Assembly: GCA_963585895.1 (NCBI GenBank)
Contig: OY757907.1
Location: 112,067,771 to 112,131,770 of the forward strand
Length of the DNA: 64,000 nucleotides
Reading direction: 5' to 3'
DNA from: Sepioteuthis lessoniana
Taxonomy: Eukaryota > Mollusca > Cephalopoda > Myopsida > Loliginidae
Positions 54,620 through 64,000 of the stretch are shown one piece after another (within the stretch, counting starts at the first letter, position 1; every line of letters begins with the position of its first letter). Position numbers and translations under genes: made by a program. Under the pieces are notes generated by a model. It made no database searches. It had not been told where the DNA came from and was given only the letters and a program-made list of their open reading frames with translations.

Positions 54620-56290
54620 AAGACTTTGGGTTTTGTGGCATATCAAATACTGCAAGTTATTTAATGCCGTATGCGTGTGTGCTTTCTAAATACAATTATT
54701 AGATAACATTTTTAAACGAGTTTGAGGTCATTTGTTGCACACAGTCTAATGGTTTCACTCATTTCTATCTAATACAAATAATTCTATTTATGGAGGTGCC
54801 CGTGGTGTAATGGTTATCGTCGTAGGAAATGGACATGGCGACACGAGTCCAGGCTAACTGTATTTCACATCGCACTAATACCATTGGGAAAGGTATGAAT
54901 CCAATTATTTTCCCTCCAGCTATGGGTAAACAGGACAGACTGGGTTCTTCAGCTTTGGTGAGGCAACTAGTCTAGGAGAAGGAAAACTGAATTCAAACCT
55001 GTTAAAATCCGCTTAAAAATTGACCTTGTGTCATATCCTGCTTGAGTGGAGGGGTTGGTAAATATGAATACGAATAATTCTATTTACTATTTATAATTTG
55101 TTTAAGTGTTTTCAAGTATTGCCATTTAACACTAACAATTTAGTCAATCATAAGTCATTTGTTTACACAGTTAAATGAGTAAAAAAAAATTCTTTTTCAA
55201 ACAATTCTGTTTGGTCTAAGTTAAATTATTCCAATTATTGCCATGTATTACTAACAATCCAATTAAACATCGGTTATTTGTTTACACAGTTAACTTATTA
55301 AATAATTCTATTTCAAGTAATTCAGTTGACAATGAATTTGTTCGCACAAAGTTTGAATGTAAAAAGTACATTGTTTAAATGTCAAAGTCGTATTTGACCC
55401 ATAAATAGGGGCACTATCAGGTTCTCACACTCTGGGACCCGGAGTGGACCTGGGTGCAATGGCAGTGAATGCGTATTTCGCATTCCCCAAATTTCCAGCA
55501 TTACTGGATGGTTGGGTTTTATGTCATATCAAGATTTGTAGGTTATTTAACGCCAAATCCATTTTTATGAAAATAGTTCTATTTCAAATAATTCAGTTTC
55601 GCATAAGTAGGCAGTTTAAATATAAGTACAGTTTAATAGTGAAAAACATTTCGATTTCAAGCTATTCAAGTTAGATCAAGCAGTTCTAATTAAGCTAATT
55701 TAGTTTAGTATAAGTACAGATTTTCTTTACACACAGTTAAATGTCACAACAGTTCTGTATTAAACAAATCAGTTCAGTGTAAGTTCAGTTTCAATGTCAA
55801 AAAACATTTTCATTTCAAATAATTCAAGTTAGCATAAGCACACAGTTTAAATGTAAGTACCGTTTAATTGTCAAAAACGTTTCTATTTCAAGCTTTTCAG
55901 TTTAGTCAAACCATTCAGTTTAGCATAAGTATGTCGTTAGTTCTATTTAACCCATAGATAGGGCCCTATCAGGTGCTACCACTCCGGGCCAGAGTGGACC
56001 TGGCAGCAATGGCAATGAAGGTGTGCTATGCATTCCCCACAGCCCCAACATCACTGGAACCTCACCATCAGATTGTTTAGTGTCATATCCAGGACACTCA
56101 TTGGGGGGGGGGTCTTACCCTCTGCAGAGGTGCAGTCGGTGTATTCTACAGCCCCAGCCAACTTGGCAAAGCCTTACTGGAACTTCAGCATCAGTTTATT
56201 CAGTTTCATATTCAGGACACTTGTTCGGGAGGGGATCTTACCCCTCTACAGAGAAGCAGTCGGTGTATTCTAAAACCCAAAACACCAGGG
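54620..56290 (+). repeat. Family D cluster, largest in window
   Basis: The hairpin end near 54633 (GTGGCATATCAAATACTG, GTTATTTAATGCC) is followed, after a SINE-A at 54792-55066, by many AT-rich modules (AACAATTCTGTTTGGTC, CACAGTTAAATGAGT, TTCAAGCTATTCAAG). A first core lies at 55390-55510 with a second hairpin end at 55510-55560. A near-consensus core lies at 55940-56150 (CAGGTGCTACCACTCCGGG, AGAGTGGACCTGGCAGCAATGG, GTCTTACCCTCTGCAGAGG, GGTGTATTCTACAGCCCC). A further partial core runs to 56290. Several units are stacked in one orientation. Confidence 0.85.
54792..55066 (+). mobile_element. SINE-A copy inside family D
   Basis: GGAGGTGCCCGTGGTGTAATGG, ACACGAGTCCAGGCTAACTG (box B partly lost by a short deletion), CTCCAGCTATGGGTAAACAG, CTTGTGTCATATCCTGC...GGGGTTGGTAAATA. 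The flanks AATAATTCTATTTA (54776-54789) and AATAATTCTATTTA (55073-55086) form a 14-bp direct repeat, a probable TSD. Confidence 0.9.
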
Positions 56291-56349
56291 CCATATTCGT
56301 AGTTCCAGTCTTTGGGACTGGGTTGAAAAAAATTCTTTGACGAAACTTG

Positions 56350-56640
56350 TTGTATTTCACATAGCATCACTTGGGAAAGAATGTATTCGAATATTCTCCC
56401 TCCATCGATGAGTAAATAATAGGGTAGACAAGGTTTTTTTTATTTAACTTGTAATAGCAGTCGGTCAATTATTCTCCTTCTAAAGATGGGCAAGTAGCAG
56501 GGAAGACTGGGTTCTTCAGCCTTAATTAGGCAACCAGCCTACATGAAGGTAAACTCGTAATTCAAGCCTGTTGAACTTTGCTTAAAATTGACCTTGTGTC
56601 ATATCCTTCTCGTGCAGAGGGGTTGATAAATACATATACA
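56350..56640 (+). mobile_element. SINE-A copy, rearranged
   Basis: TTGTATTTCACATAGCATC, ACTTGGGAAAGAATG, CTCCCTCCATCGATGAG; a second TTATTCTCCTTCTAAAGATGG, then GTTCTTCAGCCTTAATTAGG and GACCTTGTGTCATATCC...GGGGTTGATAAATA. The middle block occurs twice, so two truncated copies may be fused. Confidence 0.7.
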
Positions 56641-56644
56641 ACTT

Positions 56645-57120
56645 GCCCTGAAAAACCCTACTCTACAATATAGTAGGGTCTCAGAAGTAGAAACAATTTA
56701 AGATATATTAGTTTTGGTGCATGCTTAATATTCCTGTCAATCCAGATACATAGAAATGAATAAAAAGTTAAATATTTATATAATTCCCGTTATTTATGAA
56801 TTTACGTTTGAAAATTTCTGCTTTCACGCTACAGTAATACTGTCAATTATATTCTTAAATTATCATATGTACAGCCTTATCCTGGTATTTGGACCGAAGA
56901 TTAATAATACAAGAGATGCCAAAAAAATAAAAATAAATAAATAAAATAAAAATAATAATAACGGAATTTTTTACTATTCTGTCATAAGACAAAGATGCTA
57001 ATGTGAAGCAAAAAGTTCCGAATACAGGTGCGTGTCTTAAAAACATTAACTTGACAAAACTAATTGTTATCACATCAAAGGGTTTTTACACGAATTACAT
57101 TTTCAATAAATACGGCGTAA
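56645..57120. other. No assignable feature
   Basis: AT-rich unassigned sequence. Confidence 0.45.
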
Positions 57121-57123
57121 ATC

Positions 57124-57315
57124 ATGGAAAACGGCGTGAGAATGTCTAGTAAAATTTCAGTTAAAATTCACTTCTTTCAAATGCCCTTGGATACATCTCT
57201 CCGTCTTAAGATGTATAGTAGAAATGACAGATCTTTAATCTCGGCAGGACACTTGTACACGTCAAAAACACCCGATTTGAAACCTTATCAACACTTTATG
57301 AAACGCCCTGGCAAG
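57124..57315 (+). CDS. Candidate first coding exon, 64 codons, phase 0 donor
   Basis: ATG in a good context (A at -3, G at +4: AATCATGG) opens MENGVRMSSKISVKIHFFQ, MPLDTSLRLKMYSRNDRSL, ISAGHLYTSKTPDLKPYQHF, MKRPGK and meets a strong donor CAAG|GTAAGC at 57315/57316. Length is 192 bases, exactly 64 codons. No repeat family overlaps it. It is on the same strand and in the same exon phase as the 53.1 kb candidate, 4 kb upstream, but a start codon here argues against one simple transcript unless this ATG is internal and an acceptor lies further in. Basic and hydrophobic residues are mixed, with no domain I can name. Confidence 0.35.
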
Positions 57316-57349
57316 GTAAGCTTCGTTATTCTACATATATCATAGATAT

Positions 57350-57745
57350 AACATGGACTGAGAAACAATTTCATTATTTAGCATAAGGTAGATTGTGTGC
57401 CGAAGCAATAATTGATATTGTGACTGGTGTTCTTGATAATCATTTTTATAGTTATTAAGATAGAACCAAGGTTCAAGTTGACACGAACTTAAATTAAATG
57501 AATAACTGACCAGTTTTTATTTTATAACCAAATGAGTTTATCAAGAAACGTTTCGGTATTCAGTTTCTTTTAAAATGATTAGTTGCATTTATTCAGCTTT
57601 GCTTCATTGCCATTTAGCGACAAGGGGAACATTTGAGGATTAAACTCGCTCCTCAAAAAGGTCGATTGAGACAATATGGTTATGTTATCTACAAATGTAG
57701 AATAGATTATTATAAGTAATATATCTCAAAATTCCTTCTTTTATC
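57350..57745. other. No assignable feature
   Basis: AT-rich; would be intron if the exon candidate just upstream is real. Confidence 0.45.
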
Positions 57746-57748
57746 AAT

Positions 57749-57985
57749 GGGAGGAGTCTCTGGGGTGTAGTGATTAGTGTGCTGAGCAGCGACATCGTAG
57801 TAAGCGAGTTCGAATTCCTGTCGCCTTATAACGTTCACTTTTGGACAAATATTTTTGAGTAAGGTATGAACCCCCTTATTCTCCAGCTATTGGGGGGGGG
57901 TTTAATATTTCTATCACTGCTCTTCCCCGAAGATGGATTTGGCATTAAATAACTAATGAAGGCTGATATGTGATTAAACAAAGAA
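57749..57985 (+). mobile_element. SINE-C copy, the only plus-strand one
   Basis: Head GGAGTCTCTGGGGTGTAGTG, box B CGAGTTCGAATTCC, body AACGTTCACTTTTGGAC, GTATGAACCCCCTTATTCTCC, and tail GGATTTGGCATTAAATAAC...GCTGATATGTGATTAAAC, the 3' hairpin. Confidence 0.85.
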
Positions 57986-57989
57986 ACAA

Positions 57990-58680
57990 AATCTTCTCAC
58001 ATCACTGACTCACTCTGCTTTTCACATGTCATACTCTTCCGATTCTATCTCTCACGCAATAAATAACTCGGCTTTCAATTTCTTTTCGTTTCTCTCTTGA
58101 TCTTTACCGTATTTCAAATCAAAGATTTGAAATAAAGTCGACTTAGTCTGTCAAGACCAAACTAGTTGACGAATTTTTCTACGCAACTATGTAGGCAAGA
58201 TTAGAATTTCCATCTTTTTTAACCCGGTTTAAAAATAGCTCACTGGTACCTATGACAAATACACAAACAGAACGTGGCCCAGAAAAATTCTTGGCCCGAC
58301 CAAGAATTAAATTACTTTGAACTATGAAACGTTCGTGATATTTTGCAATTATTCATTCAACAGATAAACACAAGTCACACATCGTTTCCCAAATTTCTTC
58401 AACCTTCTCAAGACGTTACTTCAATGTTTAGGCGTTCTTTTCGAGTCAGGGAACATAAAAAAAACAAAACAATACTCTTCATATCTGTTAAGGAAAGAGG
58501 GTTTTGAAATTTTCAAACTTGCCTTATTGTGGCCCAAAAAGAACACGTATGTTGATAATCAAACTTAAAATAGTAGTACACGAAAATAGACTACATTGCA
58601 GTACTTCACGTTGTGATTATTCTCGTCGTTCAAAATGGAAAAGGTGAGCTGGATTCAAATCAAGGATGAAACCTATTTCA
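57990..58680. other. No assignable feature
   Basis: Unassigned, moderately AT-rich. Confidence 0.45.
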
Positions 58681-58686
58681 TTAGCC

Positions 58687-58885
58687 ATAACCGGATACAA
58701 GAGTTAAGTATTCCTGTATTGTTACTCACCTGTAGTGAGGATTGAACCTGCAACCTCCAGACGATTGTCTCCTTAGAAGCAAAGGGAACCAATGCCTAAG
58801 GAGACAATCATCTGGATCTTACTGGTTCTATCCTCACTACAGGCGAGTAACAACACAGGAATACTTAACATTTGTACCCGGTTAT
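58687..58885. repeat. 90-bp inverted repeat with 19-base loop
   Basis: The left arm 58687-58776 (ATAACCGGATACAAGAG...GACGATTGTCTCCTTAG) pairs with the right arm 58796-58885 (CTAAGGAGACAATCATCTGG...TGTACCCGGTTAT), with roughly a dozen mismatches, around the loop AAGCAAAGGGAACCAATGC. The left arm reversed contains a good box B (GGTTGCAGGTTCAATCC). Both arms are therefore SINE-F heads, facing each other head to head. Confidence 0.9.
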
Positions 58886-59075
58886 AGTTAACGGAATCAG
58901 AACAGGCGACCCCCGTGGATTCAATGAAGGATGTAGTTCGAAGTTTCGAGAAGGTTCTCAAGTTCGACAAACACCTGAAGAAGGCCGGAGGACATATCGG
59001 TCGAAACGTTGTGGAAAGAACAATAAAGATGAAGACAATTGTCCGAAAACCCTTAATGATAAATATCAACAAGCT
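58796..59075 (+). mobile_element. SINE-F copy with conserved hairpin block
   Basis: The head forms the right arm of the hairpin. The body continues GGAATCAGAACAGGCGACCC, and a block CTGAAGAAGGCCGGAGGAC...CGGTCGAAACGTTGTG occupies 58975-59012, followed by AACAATAAAGATGAAGAC and a decayed tail. In this block GGCCG (58983-58987) can pair with CGGTC (58998-59002). Confidence 0.7.
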
Positions 59076-59239
59076 TCGTCTCAGAAATTTAGACAACTGA
59101 AACTTATTTCCCTTCGCGTTAATGCCCTTCAGAAAGGAAGGGATCCATTCAACCTCATGTATCTTAAATATAACCGACTGGGTTCTGTATCTTCGTTTGG
59201 CAATAAAGAAAATTGAATTTAAACGAACATTATTCAGCT

Positions 59240-59305
59240 ACGAATTTGACCTTTTGTCACATCCTGTCTACAGCGAAAGGGGTTGAATAAATTCATACAT
59301 CACGG
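59240..59305 (+). mobile_element. SINE-A 3' tail fragment
   Basis: TTTGACCTTTTGTCACATCC, GCGAAAGGGGTTGAATAAAT: the last about 60 bases of SINE-A only. Confidence 0.65.
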
Positions 59306-59309
59306 TGAA

Positions 59310-59790
59310 TTATTCACTTTACGTAATTTCTTTCCTTCTCAGCTACATTACAACGACGTTGAATAATCCCTTCTGAAGACTAGATTTTTATGCGCCTACT
59401 CTTGTACGAGTCAATCCTGATATTTACTGGTTCCTCAACTACCAATAATCGAACTTCATTAAGAGTTTCAGAATTGGGAAGCTGGTGAATGAGAACAGTG
59501 GATGCTTACAAAGGTGAATAAAGCCTTTAGAGAAACCAACAGAAAATCATGGCCGCCTTAAGGCAGCTGGTGGCTGTTCGAAGGACTATGTAAGAAGTAG
59601 AGCGCCATTAAGAACAGGAAACGAGAAGGTTGACAGTAAATGTCGCTATTTGAAGTGCTAATTGTATGGAAGGTCAGCGGATCGTTAGAACAGTCTGACA
59701 CGGAATAGTTACTCAAGCCAATTCAATTCATGTACTTACCGTCAAAAATTAGACACCGCAATAAGATAGATTAGATAAAACCGATATACT
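59310..59790. other. No assignable feature
   Basis: Unassigned. A short CpG-bearing open stretch starts ATCATGGCCGCC near 59548 but reaches a stop after 14 codons. Confidence 0.45.
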
Positions 59791-59794
59791 TTCT

Positions 59795-60088
59795 TATGGA
59801 GGTGCCCGTGGTGTAATGGTTATCGTCGTAGGAAATGAACACGGCGACACGAGTTCAAATCCTGGACGAGACTAATTGCATTTCACATAGCACTAATACC
59901 CTTGGGAAAGGTATGAATCCAATTATTCTCCCTCCAGCTATGGGTAAATAGTAGGACAGACTAGGTTCTTCAGCCTTGGTTAGGCAACTAGTCTAGGAGA
60001 AGGAAAACTCTGAATTAAAACCTGTTAAACTCCGCTTAAAAATTGACCTTGTGTCATATCCTGCCCGAGCGGAGGGGTTGGTAAATAG
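59795..60088 (+). mobile_element. SINE-A copy, intact, 12-bp TSD
   Basis: The best SINE-A in the window. GGAGGTGCCCGTGGTGTAATGG carries box A, and GAGTTCAAATCCTGG is box B. The body is complete and the tail reads GACCTTGTGTCATATCCTGCC...GGAGGGGTTGGTAAATA. GATATACTTTCT occurs at 59783-59794 and 60089-60100, a perfect duplication. The intact promoter boxes and TSD make it the youngest-looking SINE here. Confidence 0.97.
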
Positions 60089-60815
60089 GATATACTTTCT
60101 GTGTTTATCAGATGAGGGAGTCATTGTAAGGCTGATTGACAATCAATGAGAGGTGAATTATTCAAATGAAAATCCTTTTATTATTTTCATCGCAGAGAAT
60201 ACCGATTGTATGCCGAAAACTAAAACTAATTTTAGACTACGAATTTCACAATTTATTTAAAACTACGGAATACTTATGTATTTTTCCTATTATTAATAGT
60301 CTCTAATCTTATTGATCTGATTTTGTATGGATTCTGTTGGTTCTTTCATGTATATGTTTGTCAATTCATTTTGTGCCTTTTTAAGTTTCAGGGCACTGAT
60401 ATTGGTTGAGCTCCGCCTATAGCATTCGGAAGCGGTTTTCATGCCTGCACGCTTTTTTCTAACCGCTAATGCCTCTCATGGGACTCTAGATTTAGCTCTT
60501 TGTTTAGTTGGCATGTACTGGGTATTGAGGAAATTCTCATATTTGTCATTCAGAGTAAGTGTTTCTGATATCTCCTGTGGTTCATCGGATTGGTTTCTTA
60601 GTGTTAACGTATATTTATCTCTAATATCCCCGTTGTTTAGAAGACACCAGTCATAGTGTACGGTGGTTGTTGTCCGGGACGCATTCCTTCGTAGGCTCAG
60701 TCGTATCTGCCGTGACGATTCGGTGGTCGGAGGACACATCTTCCAATGAAAAACATGCCTCGCAATTCATTGTGCTATTATTCCATTTCTTATTTACAAA
60801 GACGGAGTCTACCCG

Positions 60816-61528
60816 TGTTATATTTTGACCTTCGACCCAGCCCAAAAATGCTATTCCAAGGTGATGCACCGGAAGGAAGTGACACATTCCAATGGCCAGT
60901 AATCGAAAGAGATCACGTGGGCGGATTAAGGGTTATAATATGGGACAAGGTGAAGGTCCCATGGTGCCACTACAGTGATGCACCGGAAGAGTGACCTGTG
61001 AACAGCATGACAGTTATTTCCGCTTGATGACGATTAAACATTCGATTTCAAAGATCCAGTGGGCGATCGCGTGGGCGTTGAGTTATTATTTAACTCAGTT
61101 GAGTTTGGGTCCCAGAGCAGTTGCCAGCAGACTTCCAGACAGCTAGAGACCAGATGTGGTAGGGAAAGCCACACCCGACCGAGGGGGCCCTCGGAAACCC
61201 CGATGGAGTTTGGGGTCCAGAGAAGATGCTAAGATGCAATGAAGAAAGCCAGCATCCGGCAGAGTGAGCCCCTTGGCCCCCGGTTGGGCAGCCTAGGAGA
61301 ACAAGACAGACACAACGTGACGGCCATAACAGTGGGGTCAAGATATTACAGTTTATGTTCGGTCTCCAGCTCCCTCTCACATGCAACCCTTGAACAACCC
61401 TTTCGAACCCTTGCAATAAAGTGAGAGGTAAATATATTTGTAAAGAAGTCTTACTGCGTCCTTTATTCTTGCGTCTGTTATCATTGCGTCGGTGTGTATC
61501 CAGTATATATATATATATGTATACAACA
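60816..61528 (+). mobile_element. Solo LTR, 713 bp, inserted into the LINE, 4-bp TSD
   Basis: Begins TGTTATATTTTGACCTTCG and ends ATGTATACAACA. CCCG is duplicated (60812-60815 and 61529-61532), and the LINE reading frame rejoins when the LTR and one CCCG are removed (...TKARV|DSVF...). It has a TATA-like TTATTATTTAAC near 61087 and CAATAAA near 61412. It is close to the 8.7 kb LTR except for an extra segment at about 61205-61280 (CCAGCATCCGGCAGAGTGAG) also seen in part in the 43.9 kb copy. Confidence 0.95.
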
Positions 61529-61921
61529 CCCGTGCTTTAGTATTATTTGCGTTGGTGCAGGTCCATAGCTTTCCCTTTCTTTTCTGAAATTTAGAATTGA
61601 AGTGTGATAATCTATTTTCTAGTTTGAAATCTGTTAGATGTTCCCATTTCTATTTGACGAGTTGTGCAAGCTGAATTTGTAGTTTATGTTTTTACCAATT
61701 TGGGCATTCATATCTCCCCCGATGACGAGAACCATGTGTTTAAGGATGCTACGAATAAAGGAGGATTGTTCGTTAAAGAAGGTGATGATGTCAGTTTCTT
61801 CACTAACATTGCTGTAGGAGGAGATGATTGTTGCGCTGGGTTTGACATTAGAAGTATCTAGCATCATCCTCAGTTTTATTTTCTCGGTGCTATTTAGTGC
61901 TTTTAAGGCCCATAGTCCTAT

Positions 61922-62217
61922 CATATTTACCAACCCCTCCACTCGGGCAGGATATGACACAAGGTCAATTTTTAAGCGGAGTTTAACAGGTTTGAATTCA
62001 GAGTTTTCCTTCTCCTAGACTAGTTGCCTCACCAAGGCTGAAGAACCTAATCTGTCCTACTATTTACCCATAGCTGGAGGGAGGATAATTGGATTCATAC
62101 CTTTCCCAAGGGTATTAGTGCTATGTGAAATGCAATCAGTCTCGTCCAGGATTTGAACTCGTATCGTCGTGTTCAATTCCTACGACGATAACCATTATAC
62201 CACGGGCACCTCCAATA
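61922..62217 (-). mobile_element. SINE-A copy inserted into the LINE, 15-bp TSD
   Basis: Minus-strand SINE-A with complete head (reversed GGAGGTGCCCGTGGTATAATGG), box B region GAGTTCAAATCC and tail. GGCCCATAGTCCTAT (61907-61921) and GGCCCGTAGTCCTAT (62218-62232) flank it, a 15-bp duplication with one later substitution. The flank itself is LINE coding sequence. Confidence 0.95.
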
Positions 62218-62924
62218 GGCCCGTAGTCCTATAAGCATACCTACACCTCTCATCTCGGCATTAACAGTTTTTTCCATGCAGATGCAGAGTCTAACGTCCA
62301 TCCATTGCCGGTGTCATGACATTTAAAATCTGTGCTATGAAAATATCAGTGTTCTTGTATGTATATTATGTCTGTGTTATGATATAACGCCGAAGCTGTC
62401 AATTCCGGTAGTTGGCCTATTCTATTTTAAGTTCTAACGTTGAACGTCGCTATTTGTATTGTGTTTGCATTTTAAGAATTTATTTTAGTTTGAGCTCTGT
62501 AGCTGATGTTTCGAACACTGGGGCCAGGGCTCCAGCCTCAGCAGAACGCGTCCTCTTTTTACTTTTGAGAAAAGCGATGCGGTTGGGACTAGTGGTTTGA
62601 GTGTCAATCATGGTAATCTTTCAATGGCTGTGTTTTTATTCTCTATTGAAGCCGCCCTTATAGATAAGCAGCAGTAATTCCGCGATCAAACTATTTGATC
62701 CTGACCGTTGAACCGTAGGATTCGTATTCCCAGAACATGGTTAAGCATGCCGATGAATTGTCATAGGGTTTGTCCACTCGCCTTTACGTCCACCATGCTG
62801 CTTCCCATGGATTTTGAGAAAAAAAATCCTTTCCCCCTCCGGCCTGCATTGAGTTTTATCTTAAAGGTTTATGGTTCCTTGCATCCTTATAGGGATTCTA
62901 TTTTCCCGCTGACTTAGATTTGCA

Positions 62925-64000
62925 ACTTCAAATAAAGTCCAAAAGTATTAGCACATTTTAACTCTTTTTACAAGGTTCAACTGTTACTTGGAACTACAGT
63001 ATTTGTCTTTTTGCATTTAAAGCGCAGATGTTATACAGCAGTGATTTTATAAAAAATAAAATCTTATATATTTTAAAATGACTATAGTAAAAGACAAAAA
63101 TATCTAACCGTCAATTGACCTCTGCCTAAGGTGGAGGGGATTTGCCTTGCATTTGGTCGTAAGCTTTTTGATTTAACCCCCCACCACACACACACAAAAA
63201 AAACAAAAAAAAAAAAAAAACAAAAACAAACGAACAAAACAAAAAAAAAACAAGAACACAGTCTGTCCAACTCTTAGCCCTATCGAAAAGCCTACGTTTG
63301 AAGTCACTAGTAATGATATAGCTTGCATACCATCATATAACGATCTTAATTTTGTTGAACTGATTTGTTGCCGTTTATGATCGCAAGACTAGGCGATCGA
63401 CTTCCTCATACATTAATAAAAAGTGATTCACGTTTGGTTTCCTTTACTTAATAAAGTTATTACTCAGAATTGAAAACAAGGCATTGTGCAGTCTTGCAAA
63501 CTGCTAGAATGAAATTAACTGTCATGGAAACATTTCCCCTACAAGTGCGTGTATATCTGTGTTACGCTTTTTTAAAATAAATTTTCAACATTGATAAATT
63601 AGTTTGGAGACAGAATGCCATCAACGGAAATAGAAAGTTAAGATCTTACATTTTTTCGTTTCATTTTAATAAAATAAGATAATTTGGGTGATACATCGGA
63701 TTCACTTGGTAGAGTCGTGAATAATTTCCGTTTTAGTTAAAAATAATTTATTCAGGAATAACTTAACTCTCAATTAATTTCACTTAGTAATATATGCGCC
63801 GTTCTTTTGAATATTTTTTTTAATTGGCTTGTTGATTTCTCTCAAGTAAAACCCAGTAGCTTTCGAGCGCACGTTTTTCAAAAATGTTTTCACTTCTTCC
63901 CGAGATCTTTTGTTATAAGAGTATTTTGTCAAAAACGAAAAAGATGTATGTCACTTTGTGCAAGGTCTGGAAAATTGGTTGCATTGGGTGAAAGACTAGC
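62925..64000. other. Unassigned
   Basis: AT-rich. 63181-63252 is an A-rich low-complexity tract (CACACACAC then AAAAC runs). No repeat family or exon recognised to the window end. Confidence 0.5.

Larger units (their letters stand above)
60290..62920 (-). pseudogene. RTE-like LINE 5' half: endonuclease to RT linker, split by two insertions
   Basis: Read on the minus strand from high to low coordinates. A leader precedes fragments MIDTQTTSPNRIAF and TQTQYK. Then come IMTPAMDGR-like pieces and, past a SINE insertion, KPSATIISSYSNVSEETDI and VLVIGGDMNAQIGKN, the apurinic-type endonuclease core with its GGDMNA motif. After KLWTCTNANNTKARV the frame is broken by a solo LTR. It resumes as DSVFVNKKWNNSTMNCEA, EDVSSDHRIV, IRLSLRRNASRTTTTVHYDW and AKSRVPWEALAVRKKRAG, ending near QNQINKIRDY at about 60290. 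The RT itself is missing. Stops and frameshifts make it inactive. Confidence 0.85.

Noticed and set aside
58872-59216. 114- and 61-codon frames rich in Lys/Arg
   Set aside because: They read through the SINE-F conserved block and tail; similar frames appear wherever that SINE inserts.
15303-60088. tRNA-like sequences with box A and box B
   Set aside because: None folds as a full tRNA. All are heads of SINE-A, B, C, E or F with attached bodies, tails and often TSDs.

Overview
This window reads as a gene-poor, AT-rich, repeat-saturated stretch of an animal nuclear genome. There are no bacterial-type operons, rRNA genes, genuine tRNA genes or CRISPR arrays. The content is tRNA-headed SINEs with target-site duplications (TSDs), mariner DNA transposons, two kinds of non-LTR retrotransposon, solo LTRs, long (TA)n and (CA)n microsatellites and one 200-base assembly gap. 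Many tRNA-derived SINE families beside mariner and RTE-like LINEs fit a lophotrochozoan invertebrate, perhaps a mollusc such as a cephalopod. No host gene here proves that assignment, so it is an inference.

Layout. 0-2 kb: old repeats, a compact promoter-like cluster (CRE, ETS and NRF1-like sites, 1041-1069) and a possible small exon at 1647-1835. 2.5-9.3 kb: deleted mariners, fragments of a restriction-like-endonuclease LINE, SINEs and a 633-bp solo LTR sitting in another repeat. 10-15 kb: microsatellites and unassigned sequence. 15-23 kb: a SINE with a 17-bp TSD, the best mariner copy (16152-17043), a fold-back repeat (about 18.57 kb) and more SINEs. 25-29 kb and 33-56 kb: dominated by one dispersed repeat, called family D here, lying almost always in the same orientation. 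30.0-31.4 kb: a decayed LINE pseudogene. 36.25-36.8 kb: a CpG-richer patch with an 85-codon ORF. 37.9-38.9 kb: a compound (TA)n/TCTATACACACA array that breaks the assembly. 49.1-50.3 kb: RTE-like LINE copies, one with a 5' inversion. 53-57 kb: two short phase-0 exon candidates. 58.7-62.9 kb: a hairpin made of two SINE heads, then a 5' LINE segment split by a solo LTR and a SINE, each with its TSD intact.

No complete host protein-coding gene is visible. The exon and promoter candidates are weak individually and I could not link them into one gene; the window could be intronic or intergenic. The SINE families are labelled A, B, C, E, F and G for this report only. The most interesting signals are the orientation bias of family D, the 3' hairpin tail it shares with SINE-C, the shared deletion in the mariner copies, the twin-priming-like LINE inversion and the datable nested insertions at 60-62 kb.
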